From positions 6,138,001-6,202,000 of the forward strand of contig OZ199840.1 in the NCBI GenBank assembly GCA_964304625.1: a DNA stretch of 64,000 bases, in the 5' to 3' direction. The stretch comes from Kudoa neothunni. Lineage: Eukaryota > Cnidaria. Of this stretch, positions 38,124 to 51,760 are shown one piece after another (the stretch's first letter is position 1; every line of letters begins with the position of its first letter). The notes under the pieces are model-generated. The model did no database searches. It saw only the letters and a program-made list of their open reading frames with translations, and was not told the origin of the DNA. The position numbers and the translations under genes were made by a program.

Positions 38124-40246
38124 TTATAAAAATATTTTAAAATTGGTGATTTTTATCTTTCTGCTTACAAAGGAAATCCACCTTCTTTCTTTTGCTGTAG
38201 CAAAAATATCAATCACCTTTTCATAGAAATTGAAGGTTGGGTCTTTTTCCATTTGGTTAAATCTTTCTTCTTCAATCGATATTAATGCAAAGGAAGAGAG
38301 TCGTTGCTTTGTCATCCTGTTTCTGGTGCAGCTTTTAATTCGTTTCAATGCAGAAAACGACTTTTTCACAGAAATGGTAGTTGTAGGAATCGTTAAAATT
38401 AATTATAACAATTTGACAGCTTCAGGAAATGTTTGGTCCAGTTGATTTTGGAACATGAAATCGAGCAATTATGTAGGAGACTTTACATTGAATACGTAAG
38501 CATTATAAATTCTGGCCAAATAAATCCGCTTTCAGCCTTAAAATGTCAAAAAAATTTACATAATTCCTTTGTAGACTTTCAACGGCACTCGTGTAATTTG
38601 GCATGATAAATTGTCAAAGTTATTTTCGTTAATCAGTGAAGTAAACTTGAGATTTTCGACATCATTAAATCTCGTTCTCAGATTCTTTACTATATCACTG
38701 ACTATTGTACCAAATAATCTCGCTCTTTCATTTTTTATGTCATATTGAGGGCGAAGGATGGATCTAATTAAGTTATTTTCTTGGCGATATTTTTCTAAAT
38801 TATAATACAATGACTCAAATTTTATGCGCATATCCTCAAGTTTTGTTATTGTAACATTGATTCTTTCGGCACAATATGCAATGTCTATCATGTTCGTCTG
38901 CAATATATTGAAGAGCGCGTCAGTTAACACGAAAATTTCATTACATATCATCAGTAAAAAGTATATTGAGTCGTTTTTTAGCCAATTCTAAAGTACAGTA
39001 CTTTGAAATAAAGTATCTGAATCGTAAAATGAAGGATTGCTGTTTATATTGTAGGAAAGTTTGCAAAGATCACCGTGGAACTCTAATATCATCTTCACTA
39101 ATTTTGAATTTGAATTCCATCTCGTTGTCGCTGCTGTTGGGATGCGTCTCCGCACAATCTCACCAAGAAATTGGATCTGTTTAGTTGAATTTTTGAAACA
39201 AGAGGAAAGCGTTTCATTAGTCTTGAAAAAGCTCGTGTAATCAGGGATAAATTTAGCCAATTATGACAACACAAGATTTAACTTATGGACATAACAACAG
39301 TGAGTAAACAGCGCGGTCAATACCTTTTGTCTAACATTCGACTGAACTCCATTTAAGTGGAGGCCATAACTATCGCTCCATCATACGTTTGCGCGACTAA
39401 TTTCTCTTCAATTTTGTATTTATACATGTTTTTAAATACACATTCCATTACACCACTCGTTGTTCTGTCACGAAGAGTATGAAATCCAATGAAAACATTC
39501 TTAATTTTCTAAAACAATACGTATCTTAATATTATCGAACATTGAGATGTGCATGAAATATTGGTCGTCTCATCCACTTCTATCGCAACGAACGGAGCCT
39601 GTACTAATTCCTTTTTAATATTATTCTCAAAAACCACCTTTAGCCTCAATCAGATCATTTTGAACCCTGTTGGAAATACCAGAAAAAACAGATGAATTCT
39701 GTAAATGATATAATTTTTCGTCAAATTTTGCGGTATAATTCAACAACTCCAAATAATTATCACGATTTAAAGACAGTTTATGTTCATTATCACCGTGGAA
39801 GGCAAGTTTTTGTTTAATCAAAACGCAACCTGCACAGATCAATGTTTTCAATATCTCTCTGTTTCCCTCATCATTCTTCTTGTGGAGTTCAATTATTATA
39901 TTATTCTGTTTATCAAGATTCAATTCTACTCGTATAGATCCAAATGTTTTCCACGAAACTTGACATTGATAGAGTGCTTCAGATCGCTCTTGCTTATTTA
40001 AAGCGATTGGCAAATTATTCAAGTCGAAATATCCTTCTTTGATCCACACCCACATAACCACTCTTTTTTCTCATTCCACCAAGTATTAAACGTCCTGATA
40101 ACTGTCTTCCCTTTCAGTTGTTTAAATTCTTTAAGATCAGGAGTCGGTCTACCATTTGTAATAATTTGTAATTTATCTTCATAAAAAAGTTTTGAGAACT
40201 CTCTAAGATAACCGCTATCCATATTTGAAGAGATGAAACAAGACAA
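38124..40246 (-). pseudogene. hAT transposase relic (ZMYM/TTF-type family)
   Basis: Four minus-strand pieces in order form a hAT-type transposase: an N-terminal part with VIRTFNTWWNEKKEWLCG (40246-40019), KLAFHGDNEHKLSLNRDNYL (40061-39627), the broken centre with TTRWNSNSKLVKMI (39260-38988), and the C-terminal dimerisation part with SFSALKRIKSCTRNRMTKQR and SSFALISIEEE (38369-38124). The order and motifs match the domesticated-looking ZMYM1/GTF2IRD2-type hAT proteins. At least four frame breaks show it is dead. Terminal repeats and 8-bp duplications were not identified. Confidence 0.8.
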
Positions 40247-40815
40247 ACAGAGGCGCGCTCTTATGACAAATAGGGCATTAATTAATGTTAAACTTGGGTG
40301 ATATTCCCAGTATAATCGTCATATAGATTATCTTATTTCAGAAATTTGCTTTAATTAAAATTAAGAAAAAATTGAGGAAACGGAACAATTTATTTGAATA
40401 AATAAAGCACGTTCAATCAAAATATTTTGCATGTGTCACGTGACACGGAATAGGCAGTATAGATTTTCATACTCGTCTATCTAATACAGTGTCAAAAACT
40501 CTAGCTAAAAACTTGAAAATGGGTCATGTTGAGAAAAGAAATATTTAGGCAACACTCAAAGATTTAAAAAAAATAATTTTAACTGACATTAAATTAAAAA
40601 AACATATAAATTCAGAAATTCTTCCTATAATTGAAATAAATTGAGTTAAACCAATTACACTTATAGATTGAAGACTAGTGTGAAAAATATTAACAAAAAT
40701 CGATAAAAATATCCATTTTTCATATTCAATGAGAAACATTAAAAATGTGCTCTAGAAGGCTATATCATATATTATAATTCAGATGAGACTAGGGTGTTAT
40801 TGAATGATTGGTTGG
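40247..40815. other. No gene seen
   Basis: Contains the 3' untranslated region of the Sec61 alpha gene; otherwise featureless and AT-rich. Confidence 0.4.
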
Positions 40816-42574
40816 CTAGAACATAGAAAGGAAGCTGCCAGCACTTTCGTGTTCTTTGGCGAAAGTTTCGTAGTATTGTTGGATAATGCCCACAGCCAAC
40901 AGGAGACCGGTACCCGATCCAATGGCACCAATGAAATCAGCAAAAACTGATAGAGCTCCAACACAAATACCTCCAAATGCAGCGGCAGTTGGTATGTATC
41001 TATTTAGCTCGTATACCATTGAGCTATCTCTGTGTCCTTTGAGGGTGAGTTGTTGTTCTCTTAGCTGTTTAGCAACCTACAATACACAATGACACAATGT
41101 GAAATGAGTTATTATTTGGAAAAACTTAATCAAGCTTACGTCTTTAGAAGATGAGCCAGACACACTAAGCCAGGTATACGAGAAAAGAGCGCATGAGGTG
41201 AGCATGAATGCAATATAGACAAATGTGTGCAGAGGATCGCCGAAAATATCTCCAAAAGTTTCAGGTGCACGCATGTAATAACACAATCCACCAACTGGGC
41301 TAAATCTTCCAGTATCACTTTGCTAAAACCATACACACACATCATCAATACGCTGAAACTCATATACAATTGTTCAATTACCGACCACATTCCAAGCATT
41401 CGAACAAACAGATTATTTGGCATATGGTTGTACAACATTTGTGAAATCATAAAAACGTTGGAAACTAGAGCGCTTTGAAGGATAATGGGAGTATTGGAGG
41501 TGTAGAAGAGTTTTATTGGGTAGCTCATTTGTTGGCCCCTAACTCTGGTGGAAGCTAAAGGTAGATCGACACGGAATCCTTGCAAATAGATCACAATCAA
41601 AAACACCAATACGGTTGCAAAGAGATTCATCATATTGGGGAAATTCTGGCGATAAAAAGCTTCCTTGAGAGCTTTGGATTTGTTTTTTCGAGTGAACAAT
41701 AACCAAAACAGCGACAACAAGGCACCCTCGCATTCAGTTCCACGTCCTGTATTCAGAGTGGCGGGACTGAGTGCACTCCAAACAATAGATTCACAGATGT
41801 TGGTGGCTATGAACAGAGAGATTCCGCTACCCAATCCATAACCTTCTTGAAGCAGTTCATCCAACAACAACACAAGTATTCCACTGATAGTTAATTGGAT
41901 CACAATAATAAGGCAAACACCTGCCCCTATCTCTTGTGGTGAACCATACATTCCGCTCATCACATATACAAAAGCTTGAGCGAATGTGATAATAACACCG
42001 AAAAAACGTTGAGCGCCATTAAAAAGAGCTCTATCTCTGGGTGTGTCACCAACTTCGATTATTTTGGTTCCAGCAAGTAACTAATATCATCATTTACACA
42101 TCATAAAATCACGATTTAATTAAGTTACTTGCATGATCATTCCAGAAGTGACAATGGGACCAATACCCAAATCCATGAGTGTGCCCCGATTTGACGCCAA
42201 TATTACTCTCAACCAATAAAGTGGATCAGATGACTCTGAAACCATAATTCCATATAGAGGAACCTTAACACAGAGGTAGTGTAAGACATGAAACTTATCT
42301 CAATCAAAATTATACCTGGCAACAAACCAAATAAATGAACAATGTAACAACTGTCCACAGAAATTTCTCTTTGAACAGCACCTAAAATACACCACATTGT
42401 AATATACAATTATTGTCTGTCATCATAAAACACTTAAAAGTTTCTATTACTCGTCTTTCTGGTTTCTCAATTTCAGGCACCACACTTATGAATGGCCTCA
42501 AATATTCCAAGACTTTCACTATAAAAAATCGAATAGAATATAGGAATCAATAGAGAGAAAAATCAACCTCCCAT
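40816..42574 (-). CDS. SEC61A: Sec61 alpha, ER translocon channel
   Basis: Sec61 alpha forms the protein-conducting pore of the ER membrane with the beta and gamma subunits and docks ribosomes. Seven exons fit exactly: 42574-42568, 42518-42451, 42381-42316, 42263-42129, 42080-41382, 41322-41140 and 41076-40816; 1419 nt, 472 residues (vertebrate SEC61A1 has 476). Diagnostic blocks are [11 protein letters not shown] at the N-terminus, [20 protein letters not shown] around TM2, [51 protein letters not shown] in the ribosome-binding loop region, and [20 protein letters not shown]. The first coding exon is only ATGGGAG, 7 nt, with the remaining two bases of its split Val codon in exon 2. A single-copy housekeeping gene, apparently intact. 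Confidence 0.97.
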
Positions 42575-43577
42575 TGTAAAACAATCGCTGAATGATTGGT
42601 TCGCCGACACACTCCGGTCACTTGAATCGTGACGATGCAATCGGTGCTCTATAAATACTATTGTTATTTGCTGCCTTCAACAGTATTCTCTATAATAATT
42701 GTTATTTTATCATTAAAAAATTATTAATTTCAGTTTATAATGGAAAGTAATATGATAGTTTTTGTTGTGGTTATTTCGAAAAATTTAGAGAAATTATTTT
42801 TGTGGTTGCGCAAAATAACCATTCAGAGAGATTTTAGTTCACGATTTGGTTCTGTTAAAATCGATAAATTGAGAAAGTAATGACGTGTTTATCCGGCTGC
42901 GTACGCGTGTTTGTACAAACATGGATTTGGGGGATAACTCGTTTTTCACAAGCATTATATGTAAACATTTATTAATTTGGATATAGTATAGTCTATGTTA
43001 AAAAATTTGTTTACGTTAATTTAGCAGATAAGATTAGTTTGGGTTATAAAAATTGTATTATTTATTGGCACGATACATTTTAATCCCAACAACTTTTACC
43101 TAAGAGTCGTATAGAAACCTTATGTTTTAGATTCGGCTATATCTCACCATTTCTGACTCCTAACAGCTCAGATGTGAGGCAGATATAATTAAATATAGTC
43201 AAAATTGGGGACACCTGAACATTTTCTACGTGTCAATGACCATTTTCTCGTTTATTAGCACCATATTATTATTTATCTTAATTTAGATTTTCGTTTAATA
43301 TAGTAAATCGTGTTTTCTCGACAAAGTTTCTGTTTAAGAAGAAAAAAACATATTTTTTGTTGTGTTTCTTAACTATGTGATGAAAAAAAATATTGGTTAT
43401 TAATTGTAGAAAATAAAGGCTATGACCATTTTTTATAAATTTTGTAAATTAATTATAGTATTCTGATGGTAGTTTGAACGAAAACGTGACGATGAACAAT
43501 TTGGTCATACATATGTAACAGGAATTTTTATTTTAATATATGATTGGCGATACATGATTCGTAGGTTTTTGAAATTT
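42575..43577. other. 5' flank of the Sec61 alpha gene, no other gene seen
   Basis: About 1 kb up to the next transposon. It should contain the Sec61 alpha promoter; no core promoter motif is distinguishable from the AT-rich background. Confidence 0.45.
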
Positions 43578-43581
43578 TTAA

Positions 43582-45725
43582 CCCTCTAATGATTCAAAAA
43601 TCGATACTCCACTAATTTTTTTGGGGTGTAATTAACCCCACATTTTTATCGGCGAAATATACGCAAAAATTACAAAAATATTATTTGTAAATTATAAAGC
43701 AAATCTTTTGCGAGGAACCCCTATAAATACATAATGGTATATACGCATTAATCCCATTCTAATCCGATTTATTACGTCCACACGCCCAATTCGTGTGTAA
43801 TCGGTAGTTGAGATATAACATGTTATTTTGTTTTCTTAGAGAATTAACCTATTGTACATGAATCGCAGGAGAAAAGAAATATATTTAATGATAATAGACG
43901 CCATTTTTCACATTTAAAACAAGTGTTAGATGAATGATGCGAGCGGTAATATTTGAAATAAGATTTGCACCATTGCGACGTTTTACGGTCTTTTTTTCTT
44001 TCACAGTACTCACATCTACATTGTTTCAGACTGCTGAGAGGTGCCTTCTTCGGAAAACGATCACCTTTTTGTACACTCTTTATGATTTTGGCAGGCGTAT
44101 TTCTAGAGAGAAGAGGATCGTAAAGACATCATTGAGCAATTTCTTTCAGAAAAGCACGCCTGTCCTCCTTTAAAAATCACTTAAAATATCCGTATATAAC
44201 GCAAACGCATTAACTAAGGATAGTTCAGCCATATTAAAACACACTATCATGGGCCATCTCCTCGTAAACCTGCAAACTGAAACAGATGCAAACATTGATA
44301 GAATGTTTGCAACGTCGCCTTTAATTTGGTTGTAGTTCAATATAACGTTGGATTTGAATTTAAAATTTTCATCCGATACCAAGTCGTCTATAGTGCCGCT
44401 TATCAAAAGAATGAAAGCCTTCGATTTTTTGCATACATATGAAACCATCATGCAATTTTTATAAAATACGAAGTGGATACTATAAATATGCTTTTTTGAA
44501 GAAGGAAATAGACAGCTTGGGATTTTCTTTTTATTTTCTCTTATTGTTCCCAAGAAAGTAAGAATTTAGCCATCAATTTTTCGACAAGCGAAAATGATGA
44601 TAAAAATTGTCAGCCACCACGTTTCGGCCAGAATAAAATGAGGTGTTGACAAAGAGAGAACTATGCTGTCACTAAGGTTACATTGTCTCGTGTTGTCGGA
44701 ATTGTTCTTCCCCAAATAGATGCTGATATTCAAGACATAGTTCGAGATCGGATCAACTAACATGAAAAATTTCAAACCATACTTTGCCGGTTTCATTGCC
44801 ATATATGGTTTGAACGGACATCTTCCCCGAAATGACACAAGTTGTTCATCGATCGTTACATCTTGGTTCGGGACAAAGTTTGTCCGTTTCTTATCGCTGA
44901 ATCCTTGTTTCAAAATCATCAAAATGTATTGACCGATTAATTTGTTTGAAACAACGAAGTGAAAAAAAGCCTCCTGTGTATTTCTTTGCCTTCCTTGACA
45001 CTGAAAAGTTCACATAAGAATCTTGCCGATCCTTATGCGTTCCCATCAGTATAAGGAGGCCCAAGTAACCTTTGATTTCAACAATGCCTATGTCAAACCA
45101 TTCTTCTTTGAAGTTTCCTGCCAAACACGTTGGTGTACTTTATTATCGTTGAGCATATTTTATCATTGAAAATAAGGTAAAAACAGTCGACAATCGTTTT
45201 TATTGTAAACAATTTATATGAAGTAGGACCAAGGGCAGATTCCATGTTTGCAGCAATGGTTTTTGTCGCAGACGGTTTTGTATCGCTCTATGTGATACCG
45301 CTTTTATTCATTAAAGTATTACTATGGACTATATCCTCTTCAGTACTCTCTTTACTGGTTTCAAAATCTTCGATAATAAAATCGTCATATTCGCTACCAT
45401 ATGAACCACATTCATCACTGAAAGTCGCTGAAATCGCTCGTGCTAAATGTTCAACGACCGAAGCTTTTAATTTATCCTTAAAATAATATTCTTGGTTTTT
45501 AAACAAAAAGAATCTGGGGCTAAATATACCCCAAAAACCTTTGAAGATAATCTTCCGGTAAAAATGTGTATATTAAACAAATTTTTAATTTTCATATATT
45601 ATCCTATATTAAAGGCGTTTTTACAAGAATGACTTGAGTTATCAGTTGGACCGTTATTTGCAAAGAAATATGTGCTTATTTTAAAGTCGCCTTGAGGTGT
45701 ATTACACCCCAAAAAATCTAGAGGG
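43582..45725 (-). mobile_element. piggyBac element C, complete ends, near full-length gene
   Basis: TTAA at 43578-43581 and 45726-45729 flanks 2144 bp. The ends are CCCTCTAATG and, reversed, CCCTCTAGAT. The motif ggggtgtaattaacccc lies near the left end (43617), and the right end has gaggtgtattacacccc (45694) plus a second copy, ggggctaaatatacccc, 178 bp inside (45516). Size, ends and motif layout match element A, so both are one family. The minus-strand transposase is present along its whole length but broken. Confidence 0.88.
44100..45506 (-). pseudogene. piggyBac transposase of element C, interrupted
   Basis: Successive minus-strand frames run 45506-45288 (acidic N-terminus, ATFSDECGSYGSEYDDFIIE), 45124-44891 (GYLGLLILMGTHKDRQDSY), 44922-44566 (NQDVTIDEQLVSFRGRCPF, PAKYGLKFFMLVDP) and 44553-44170 (VILNYNQIKGDVANILSM, FTRRWPMIVCFNMAELSLVN). 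The Asp pair normally seen in GGVDTVDRM reads GDVANILSM here, so the last catalytic position is damaged. Cys-rich remnants (CEYC) follow near 44020. At least three frame breaks are present. Inactive, but less eroded than element A. Confidence 0.87.
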
Positions 45726-45729
45726 TTAA

Positions 45730-46620
45730 ATATAAATATTTATAAGAAAAATTAATAAATATGCTATATATTGGAGATCCTTTTTTTAAATTATTTCAAC
45801 TGATATCGGAAATATTGGCTAAACTACAGTATACGTGTAATTTTCGGACGAAATTTTTGTGCGCTCAATGAAGATTGGATATATTTTTAATTTGAAAATA
45901 TATTCATTATATTTTTAGAGAGGGTACTCAATTCCTTTATTAATATTTTATTTTAACCAGTTAGTCAGATATATAGTCGCCCAGGTTCTAGGATATTTTA
46001 TTAATGGAATTCTGGTACTTTCTCTTGAATGTTACTTAAGTATATTCAATACGAATTGTATAACTTATTACTAGAGAAACTAACTATCTTTAATGGATAA
46101 AAGTTCCATGGATTAATCTCAAATGTTTTAAATTGTTGTAACCACGCCAATCGTCCTTTCGTAAGGTCGAGCCCAACTTGACATTATCTACAATAATATT
46201 TTAGAGAACTTATCTGTGGAAAATCTTTTCAATTTTTAATAATCGTCTCATACATCGACCCCACCTATTATTTAATATTACTAACCCCTTGAAAGCTTTC
46301 CTACACCATATTTTCTTTTTGAGGGGCGGTTTCATCAATTTGGATGATTATTTCTTCTCCTCCAATTTCATTGAGTTCTTCGTCTAATTTTAAAATCATT
46401 ATGTTTCCAACAATGGTCTTTAATTGTAATATTGTTAAATGTGTTGATATATATATATATATCCAAATGCTAATCCAAAGCTTTATAGGCCATATTTGGA
46501 TGATGGCCTCAATCGCAATAAAAATTATTCACTAAGAAAGCCACAAAATTTAAAATATTGTCCTATTTTGAATAAAATATCTTTTCTTGCAAACAATGCA
46601 CTTGAATAGGTTCTCGTCGT
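45730..46620. other. No gene seen
   Basis: AT-rich spacer with a short (TA)n run near 46447-46462. A 63-codon plus-strand frame at 46344 has no recognisable content. Confidence 0.4.
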
Positions 46621-46732
46621 TTACATCCTTCCTAACCGTCATGTACATATTCTCATCATACACACATGTATAAAATTTACATCCTTCCTAACCGTCATGT
46701 ACATATTCTCATCATACACACATGTATAAAAA
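46621..46732 (+). repeat. Tandem duplication, two 56-bp units
   Basis: The unit beginning ttacatccttcctaaccgtc spans 46621-46676 and is repeated at 46677-46732, identical except the last base. Such identity in otherwise drifting sequence means a very recent event or an assembly artefact. Confidence 0.95.
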
Positions 46733-46923
46733 TAATGCAAAAATCCCACATTTTTGAAATTTTTTATAATATATTCAAGGTGAAATCCATAATAACCAGA
46801 ATCAAAGATTGAAATGGTTCCAGTACTTTCGAGTGTGAATATTTTTGCAAAAAATAATTATAATACGATTTTTTTCGAACGCTCGTGACAATCGGCGAAG
46901 ATTACACGTATGCTGTAATTTAA

Positions 46924-47180
46924 CACTCTAATCTTCCCCATTTTATAATAAATTGAATTTTCGAGATTTTAAAATGTGGGCAAACCACAAATTAGTTTCA
47001 AATTACAATTATATAATTTTAACAATAATCTTCGTTCTGCTCATATTGAGACACGCGCGCTAGAATGCGCATGCAACATTGATGTAGTTTTCTACTTGTA
47101 ATTTATTTAATAATGACTTTTAAACTTGTGTTTCATTAAATTATTGTTTTTAATGATACTTTTACCTCGTGATAATAGGT
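46924..47180 (+). repeat. Left arm of the long inverted repeat
   Basis: Pairs with 48765-49008; contains cgcgcgc and gcgcatgcaac strings that are GC-richer than the surroundings. Confidence 0.75.
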
Positions 47181-48764
47181 TTTGATAGGAATCAACGTCG
47201 TTATGTATATGGATTATATAAAGTCAATTAGTATTTTTATTGCTTTCTAATGCTTATCTAAACTTATAATTTTAATAAAACTTAAGTTTTATTATGAATT
47301 CCTGATTCAATATACAATAATACAAGGTGTGTATTTAATCTTCATACTCATCACAATTAAAAGTATAAAACTCACGGTTTTTAAAATGTAAATCATAGTA
47401 ATAGAAATTCGGGAAATGAAGTGATTTCTCGATAGCGCGATGTGAAACCCTCTCCACATCGTGGTGTCAACCAAGGGTCAGCGACAATTTTACAGTTTAT
47501 TGCTTGACAGCGAAAAACTAATGACACTATTAATCGAAAAAAATTTACTCTGAAGCTCTGATAGATGCGAAAATTGTCGTAAGTGTAATTCGTTAAAAGT
47601 AAAAATTATTAAGAGAATAATAAATAATAATTCATCATATGAATAAAACAACAAAATCACCCAAAATTATTCATATATATGCTCAAAGTGTACGCAAAAA
47701 ACCTATTTGATTCGTATCTCGATGAAGATTGGTTCCGATCAATATAAAAAGATTAATGGGAATATTTGGATTTTATCCTTGTAAGACAGCGAAAGAAGGC
47801 ACAATTTGAAGTAAGACAACAGGATTAATAAAAAGAAACCTACCTTGTACCTGACTTACTAATATTTAACCATGAATTACAATAAGATTTTGTTTATTTC
47901 CAATATCTTGTTTATTTGCATGGAGTAGACGACTAATCTAAAATTTAATATTAATTTATTCTTCTGTTTCGATTTAATTATTTATTTTTAAATTATTGAG
48001 AAATTTAGAACAAAACTTAATTAAGTATAGCGTTCAATACACTTGGCTTTATAATTAGTAGTTATACGATTGTCTATAATTAGAATCTACACCATATTTG
48101 GCTTATAATCGAACCTGGTTTAAACGTAAATTAATTTTTTTATCGGTTGTTAAGACAAGAAACCATCGTTCATATATGATAATAATTAGGTAAGCTAATG
48201 GGTTCTTATATAGCCGCTAATATAATAAAGAGGGGATTTCACAGATAGCGCCAATCAGACTGATGGTAATTACTTTAGAAACCCACGCACAATCTTTCAG
48301 CTCTAACATCGTTTTTTTGTGTAATTGCAATATTATACGGGATACATCTAGAAAATTTATGAATACTTTAAAAATATAAAAAACCCCAAATTGAAAGCTA
48401 TGATAAAAACAGCATAATGTTTACACAGTTTATTATAATAATAAAACCGTGTGAAACAAATGGAACTTTATATATTTGATTACAATCGTTCAATAGTACA
48501 TTATATATATTTTTTATTGCAAAAACCTTTTTCTTTATCTTTAACTCATTAAATTGCATCAGTGATGTAAAAAACAATATGTGATCCACTTATTCGACGC
48601 TTAACTTATTGTAGACACATTGTATAGGTAATCAAAAAATCCATAAGCTAGACAATAATTAGGCGAATGTTATATATAGGTATATGCAACAAAATTTCCA
48701 CTTATCGTCTTATTTTTGTCAAAAGGAAGGTTTGATTGTAAATCACCCGATTAATATTACTATG

Positions 48765-49008
48765 AGGTAAAAGTATCATTAAAAAACAATAATTTAATTG
48801 AAATTAAATTTAAAAGTCATTATTAAGTAAATTACAAGTAGAAAACTACATTAATGTTGCATGTGCATTCTAATGAGCGTGTCTCGATATGAGCCGAACG
48901 GAGATGATTGCGAAAACTTTATAATTATAATTTGAAACTAAGTTGTGGTTTTTCCACATTTTAAAATCCACAAAATTCAATTTATAGTAAAATCGGGAAG
49001 ACTAGAGA
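48765..49008 (-). repeat. Right arm of the long inverted repeat
   Basis: Inverse copy of 46924-47180, slightly shorter, with scattered substitutions and small indels. Confidence 0.75.
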
Positions 49009-51760
49009 TGCACAACAGGCTTTATTTTGGGAGCTACACATTACATCGTTACCTATATTTATCTATAATAATTTTTGGCAAAAATAGTTATAATTAGTGT
49101 TTGTTTTACGATTTAAATTCATATTTAAAGTGGAATATTTTGTTGTGCCGTCTAGAAATTTTTTCGAGTTACTACTGTACTGTTAAAATTAGTCCTTTAA
49201 AAGGAATTTATATTAATCTTTATGAATTGTACCATAAGACAAAAATTCAGCGAATTTCAGTTGCGTGACAATATTTGGCTTACAATTGGTCATTTAATGG
49301 TTCACAAAAACCCAAAAAATATTTAATCTCGTAAAAAGTGTGATTTATATCTTTATATTTTTCTGATCCCCAGGAATTTGTTAGGGTGAAAGATTTGCGT
49401 TCAACTCAGAAAGTTTTCGCGAAAGTGGGATAATTGAATTGTTATCGATTAGTGAAATTCTTATACCATGCAGGTGTCGTATTTATAAATTAAATATGTA
49501 CCCTAAAAATTTCAAAATAATCATTGGAATTTTTAAATTATACGGTTCTAAAGCATTTTATGCATTCAAGTTTTCTACTGTGCTTGAGAGATCAGAGTAC
49601 TGCTATTTACAAACCAATACTTCTCTATGTAGTTAGTAATGCGTAAACAAAGCCAACAACAAGTTTTGAGTAAAAATGCAAATATTTTTTACTATAAGTC
49701 TTCCCAGATGTTGGATTCAGAATTAGATTTAGCTCAATATTTGCGAGATTATAAAAATATATCAGACGCTATTTCACCTCCTCAACCATGACAATAAATT
49801 TTAAACTTATTTTCACAATTCCTTATTGATATACTAACGAATAATTATTATTTAATTATTAGTCAAAAAATTTATCAATAATATTCCATACCATAATATA
49901 AATAGATTGTAAAAAATATATTTTTCTAATTAATTTAGGCTAAAATTTAAGCTAAAGTTTAATTCAAATGAAGTAATTGTATTGGAAAATTAATTCGAAA
50001 TCTAAAAAAATTTGTTATAATGATAAAATATTAAATAACTTAAAATACAGTTATTCAACTAGAAATATATAACCTCTAGTCAATAAAATTGAAGTTTGAG
50101 TTAAATTCTTTTTTTTTTTGTGTTTCAAAATTAAATGTGAAATTTAATCATCGTAATTAGGGCGTAAGATCTTGAGTTTGAGCTGAAAAGCTCTGGATTA
50201 CTAGTCTACATTACTTATATAAACTTTTATTTTATGTAAATATCGAAGATATTGTTTGTTGAATCATGTGGAAAAGAAAAATTCCTCTGACTACTTCTTG
50301 TATGGAACACGGGTGTAATATTCAATAATCTTTAGTTGCAAAAGATCAAATATTACTATCATATGTGCTAGAAATTTAAACATTCTTCATTTAAATAAGT
50401 TCCCTTCACCATAACCTTACGGCAGATTCTATCCATCTCAAAAGTTTCCAACGATGATTTTTGTCTATAATTCTCCTAATAACTATGTTAGTATTAATCG
50501 ATGACGAGCCAAATATTCTGGATTGAAAATAACTCGCAGATAGTCATCTGTTACATTTTATACCTTATTAGATGTTCTCATAATATATTCATATCTACAT
50601 TTACATTCCAACTTATATAAAAGAGGTGGCCAGACTTGCTTAATTGGGAACCGAATTTAATGAACTTCAAATTTTTCGGAAGCATTAGGTGTAGAAATTA
50701 TATTTTGGTGTTTTTATATTTATATTTTGTCTAATAGTTTTAATTAATAATTGATTGATGTTAAATTCATGCGTTCTTATTCAAGATAATTGCATAATTC
50801 TGACTTTCAAAGTGACCAAATAACTTTATGAGCAAAATTTCATGAAACGATAAGTCAAGTTCAAATTTTTCAAGAGCTGCTGTTTAGCCACACCTATTAT
50901 ATAACTATTTGATAGAAAGAATTTTTAAGATAATTAATGATGAAGTCAGTATAATCTTTAAAAATTATAAAAAATATACAATATAAGATTATGATGTTCG
51001 AAATAATTATAAAAATATGATTCCCCACAACAACATTCGATATTGATCAATGGTTATTTCACAAAATGACGAATAAACTGGTAAGAATTGTTAATATTCT
51101 CACATTTTAACTTTCATATATAACCAAATATTATATGAATTATTATCTAAAACGTTATTAATTCTGAATTATGCTATTAAATCAGTCGATTTTCTGTATG
51201 GAACCTATTGGATCATTTGCATGCAATGGCGTAAGGTTTTTATGAGCACGACTAAGTTAAACTTTTGGTCCATAAGAACCGACCTCAGATCATTGTTATG
51301 GCAACAGCTGGAGGATCAATAAAAGAAATGGTTGTCGTACATCTAAAAGATGACAACTTATAACGGTCAAAACAGATATTGTGGTTACATTGGATCAGCA
51401 GAGATCGCCCAAATTACGGAATGGTTTTTAAATCAACATAAAAAAGCAAAAAAATAATGCCTTTCAGAAAAAGAACAACATAAAAAATATCGACTATTAA
51501 CGTTCTCTTGCATAAATAAATTTTATAATCATTTAAACACTAACGAAATTAGCGATTCGCCGCCCTCCTAATCAGACCATAAAATAAAGTCCAGCAATTA
51601 AACTAATTCTAATTGCGACAAGAAACATCCAATATGTTACTAAAGAGAACTAGAGATAAAGACAAAGCTTTTACAAGCAAACATTAGAGTTGATAATAAG
51701 ATAATAAGGTGAATGTGTGCGATTAGCAACAGCAAAACCTTGAGTAATAGCCGAAGTCGA
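49009..51760. other. No supported gene; one weak coding-like patch
   Basis: About 2.7 kb between the inverted-repeat element and the 3' end of the PDI gene. Around 51265-51456 the plus strand has open runs (RPQIIVMATAGGSIKEMVVV in one frame, NRYCGYIGSAEIAQITEWFL in another) followed by AATAAA near 51515. They could be the broken 3' end of a gene or chance; I could not identify a family or an upstream exon. Confidence 0.35.

Larger units (their letters stand above)
46924..49008. mobile_element. Element with about 250-bp terminal inverted repeats, unknown family
   Basis: The stretch 46924-47180 is repeated in inverse at 48765-49008 with roughly 80% identity by eye; both arms contain, for instance, atgtagttttctacttgtaa and ttagtttcaaatta. 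The outer ends read CTCTA(A/G)TCTTCCC. The 1.6 kb between the arms codes for nothing recognisable. No clear target duplication was found. It could be a foldback-type or non-autonomous DNA transposon whose relatives are elsewhere in the genome. Confidence 0.75.

Noticed and set aside
51265-51520. A possible small gene ending NQHKKAKK followed by AATAAA.
   Set aside because: Two frames would have to be joined without usable splice sites and no family is recognisable, so it is only noted in the region entry.
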